Shown here piece after piece: positions 20,960-22,374 of a stretch of 22,374 bases of DNA (position 1 is its first letter; the number at the start of each line of letters is the position of its first letter). Both the position numbers and the translations under genes were made by a program. The notes beneath the pieces were generated by a model. It saw only the letters and a program-made list of their open reading frames with translations. It ran no database searches and had not been told where the DNA came from. This DNA comes from Collodictyon triciliatum (Eukaryota > CRuMs): contig JBHJMP010000574.1 of assembly GCA_043381765.1 (NCBI GenBank), forward strand, positions 1-22,374, written 5' to 3'.

Positions 20960-22229
20960 TTATTCAACGGACACAGACGGCGGTCGAGAACGGAATGACC
21001 ATAACTTCACTGTCGAATCGGTGGCTAGAACAAACAAAACCGATTAGAAAACAAAAGTGGCAAAGTTTAATAGAGAATCTTCGCCGAATTACATAATAGG
21101 GGCACAGGCACTAAAGGACAACCAACCCGATGAGATGCCCATGGTTTCTTCACTACCCTCCGCAAATGGGTCTGCACGGGCTTGGAAAACAGTGCCAAGA
21201 TGGCCTTGACAATAGCAATACCACAGGGTTCAATACGTGCTATTATATTCTGGTGAACGAAATTGCCTAAAGTATGATAAAAGAATTGACCAAAGCAAAA
21301 CCTCGCATAATAGAAACAGTCTCCATGTTTGCCAGGGAGTTTTTTCTGATACAGCCTGATGCTCCACATGTATAAAAGTGTTGGCGGCCCACCTTGCATT
21401 TAAAATCACATGAAAAAGAACATAGATAAAAATACTGCTATTTAAAATATCTACAACTAAAATAAATAAAACTTTACGGATTACTTTTTATGATACATCT
21501 TGCTATAAAATAGATCATAATTCAGGGTTATTAAAATACAATTAGAAAAGAAATAAGAAAAGAAATAAGAAAAGAAATAAGAAAAGAAATAAGAAAAGAA
21601 ATAAGAAAAGAAATAAGAAAAGAAATAAGAAAAGAAATAAGAAAAAGAAAAAAGAAAAGAAAAAAGAAAAAAGAAAAAGAAAAAGAAAAAGAAAAAGAAA
21701 AAGAAAAGGAAATGAAATAGAAAAGGAAAGGACGCTTTGAGTCAGGGATTACCTCGACATAGGCTTTTGATAGCGCCATCTGTTCGTTTTCCCTCCTTGG
21801 GATCTAAAGGACAAAGTTACTTCACTCCCTTATTTTCTCGCAAGGAATGAACGGAAATATTGCAGCAGATCAATCGTGAAAAGCGGTTCAAAAAGATGGC
21901 CGAATCATAGCCGAAGTGAATATCTGATCAAAATCCAACTCCGACTCCTCACCAAGCCAGCCAGGCTATGGAGCAAATCTAGTGCGAGCTCTGCCGAACC
22001 CACACCACTAAAAGACGAGTCTCGCCTAAGATAGAGAAGCCAGCACAGCTTGAATTCCTTTCCCTTTCCCTTTTCCTCTTACCTTTCTATTTTTCTCTTT
22101 CCTTTTCCTTATTCCCTTTCCTTATTCCCTTTCCTTATTCCTGATTCCTTTCTTCCTGACTCCTTTCTTCTCTTGCACAGGTATAAATTCCACTTCGATC
22201 CTGTTAGACTAATGTTGCGACGCAGAAGG
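20960..22229 (-). CDS. WD40-repeat protein, C-terminal exons (5' end off window)
   Basis: Six small exons join in frame to 121 residues: 22229-22179, 22007-21953, 21779-21753, 21392-21302, 21204-21127 and 21024-20960 (TAA). They spell WD40-type strands. NISLTGSKWNLYL joins GVGSAELALDLLHSL, then comes HFYTCGASGCIRKNSL. METVSIMR joins GHLGTVFQARADPF (a GH-to-P repeat start), and GISS joins ATDSTVKLWSF (the WD-dipeptide strand end). A short Ser/Pro-rich tail follows. Each junction uses GT-AG with agreeing phases. The ATG at 21779 follows an AG and is read as an internal Met, not the start. WD40 propellers are scaffolds in many complexes; I cannot name this one. At least four to five more blades should lie to the right of the window. 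Confidence 0.78.
21545..21710. repeat. 12-bp GAAATAAGAAAA tandem repeat plus AAAAAG run
   Basis: About eight perfect 12-base copies (21545-21642) followed by AAAAGA/AAAAAG units lie in the WD40-gene intron 21393-21752. On the sense strand it is T/C-rich, and it begins about 40 bases after the donor at 21752. Confidence 0.94.
22045..22170. repeat. TTCCC/TTATTCCC pyrimidine-rich imperfect repeat
   Basis: Degenerate CCTTTCC and TTATTCCCTTTCC copies on the plus strand within the WD40-gene intron 22008-22178. This one is purine-rich on the sense strand of its host, the exception to the trend seen in the other intronic arrays. Confidence 0.8.
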
Positions 22230-22238
22230 CTGAGGGAA

Positions 22239-22337
22239 AACGAAGAAAACGAAGAAAACGAAGAAAACGAAGAAAACGAAGAAAACGAAGAAAACGAAGA
22301 AAACGAAGAAAACGAAGAAAACGAAGAAAACGAAGAA
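22239..22337. repeat. Tandem repeat, 9-bp unit GAAGAAAAC, abutting a splice acceptor
   Basis: About 11 perfect copies of GAAGAAAAC. On the minus strand it is a TTCGTTTTC array ending just before TTTTCCCTCAG, the acceptor of the WD40 exon at 22229, so it forms the polypyrimidine tract of that intron. The plus-strand Asn-Glu-Glu frame and the minus Phe-Ser-Ser frame are considered artefacts. Confidence 0.93.
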
Positions 22338-22374
22338 GAAAATGGAGAAAATGAAGACAAAGAGGACAAAGAGG

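Noticed and set aside
22212-22374. Plus-strand frame MLRRRRLRENEENEEN... open to the window end
   Set aside because: It is the shadow of a 9-base tandem repeat and of the WD40 exon 22229-22179, which has splice and motif support on the minus strand.
1-22374. Search for CRISPR arrays, tRNAs, rRNA, bacterial operons or transposase genes
   Set aside because: Repeats are contiguous microsatellites without spacers, and no tRNA-like fold or transposase motif was recognised by eye; a covariance-model and repeat-library search would be decisive.

Overview
The window looks like nuclear DNA from a free-living eukaryotic microbe with cilia or flagella at some life stage. Coding information is split into short exons (down to 19-44 nt), separated by AT-rich GT-AG introns of about 50-940 nt. 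Stops appear standard (TAA, TAG and TGA are all used). Nearly every gene carries a pure short-unit tandem repeat, mostly inside introns. This style recalls microsatellite-rich protist genomes such as Rhizaria/Foraminifera, but I cannot assign the lineage. No CRISPR array, operon, tRNA, rRNA or mobile element was recognised.

I rebuilt genes by joining exons through splice signals, reading phase and family motifs; no single open frame contains a whole multi-exon gene. Layout: (1) 117-1248, minus: 3' part of an IAH1-type SGNH esterase; (2) 2126-3216, plus: 3' part of a DP (E2F-partner) transcription factor. These two are divergent and both lose their 5' ends in a 628-base N gap (1437-2064). (3) 3850-5090, minus: HemK/PrmC release-factor glutamine methyltransferase, head-to-head with (4) 5229-9310, plus: a 13-exon CEP78-like centrosomal/basal-body leucine-rich-repeat protein. 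(5) 9627-11221, minus: a small six-exon protein of unknown family with weak RGS-like features. (6) 11861-16936, minus: an 11-exon FAM161-like ciliary microtubule protein. (7) 17559-20005, minus: a three-exon orphan polytopic membrane protein. (8) 20960-22229, minus: the C-terminal exons of a WD40-repeat protein that runs off the right edge.

Two of the eight genes (CEP78-like, FAM161-like) belong to centriole/cilium biology and lie about 2.5 kb apart, converging on gene 5. The others are housekeeping or regulatory: translation termination, cell-cycle transcription and an esterase.

The most unusual signal is in the repeats. Many arrays of unrelated units have nearly the same length (about 98-115 bp), and the strongly asymmetric intronic ones are pyrimidine-rich on the sense strand of their host gene whichever way the gene points. 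The first point probably marks assembly truncation. The second may reflect repeat growth within the polypyrimidine zone of introns.
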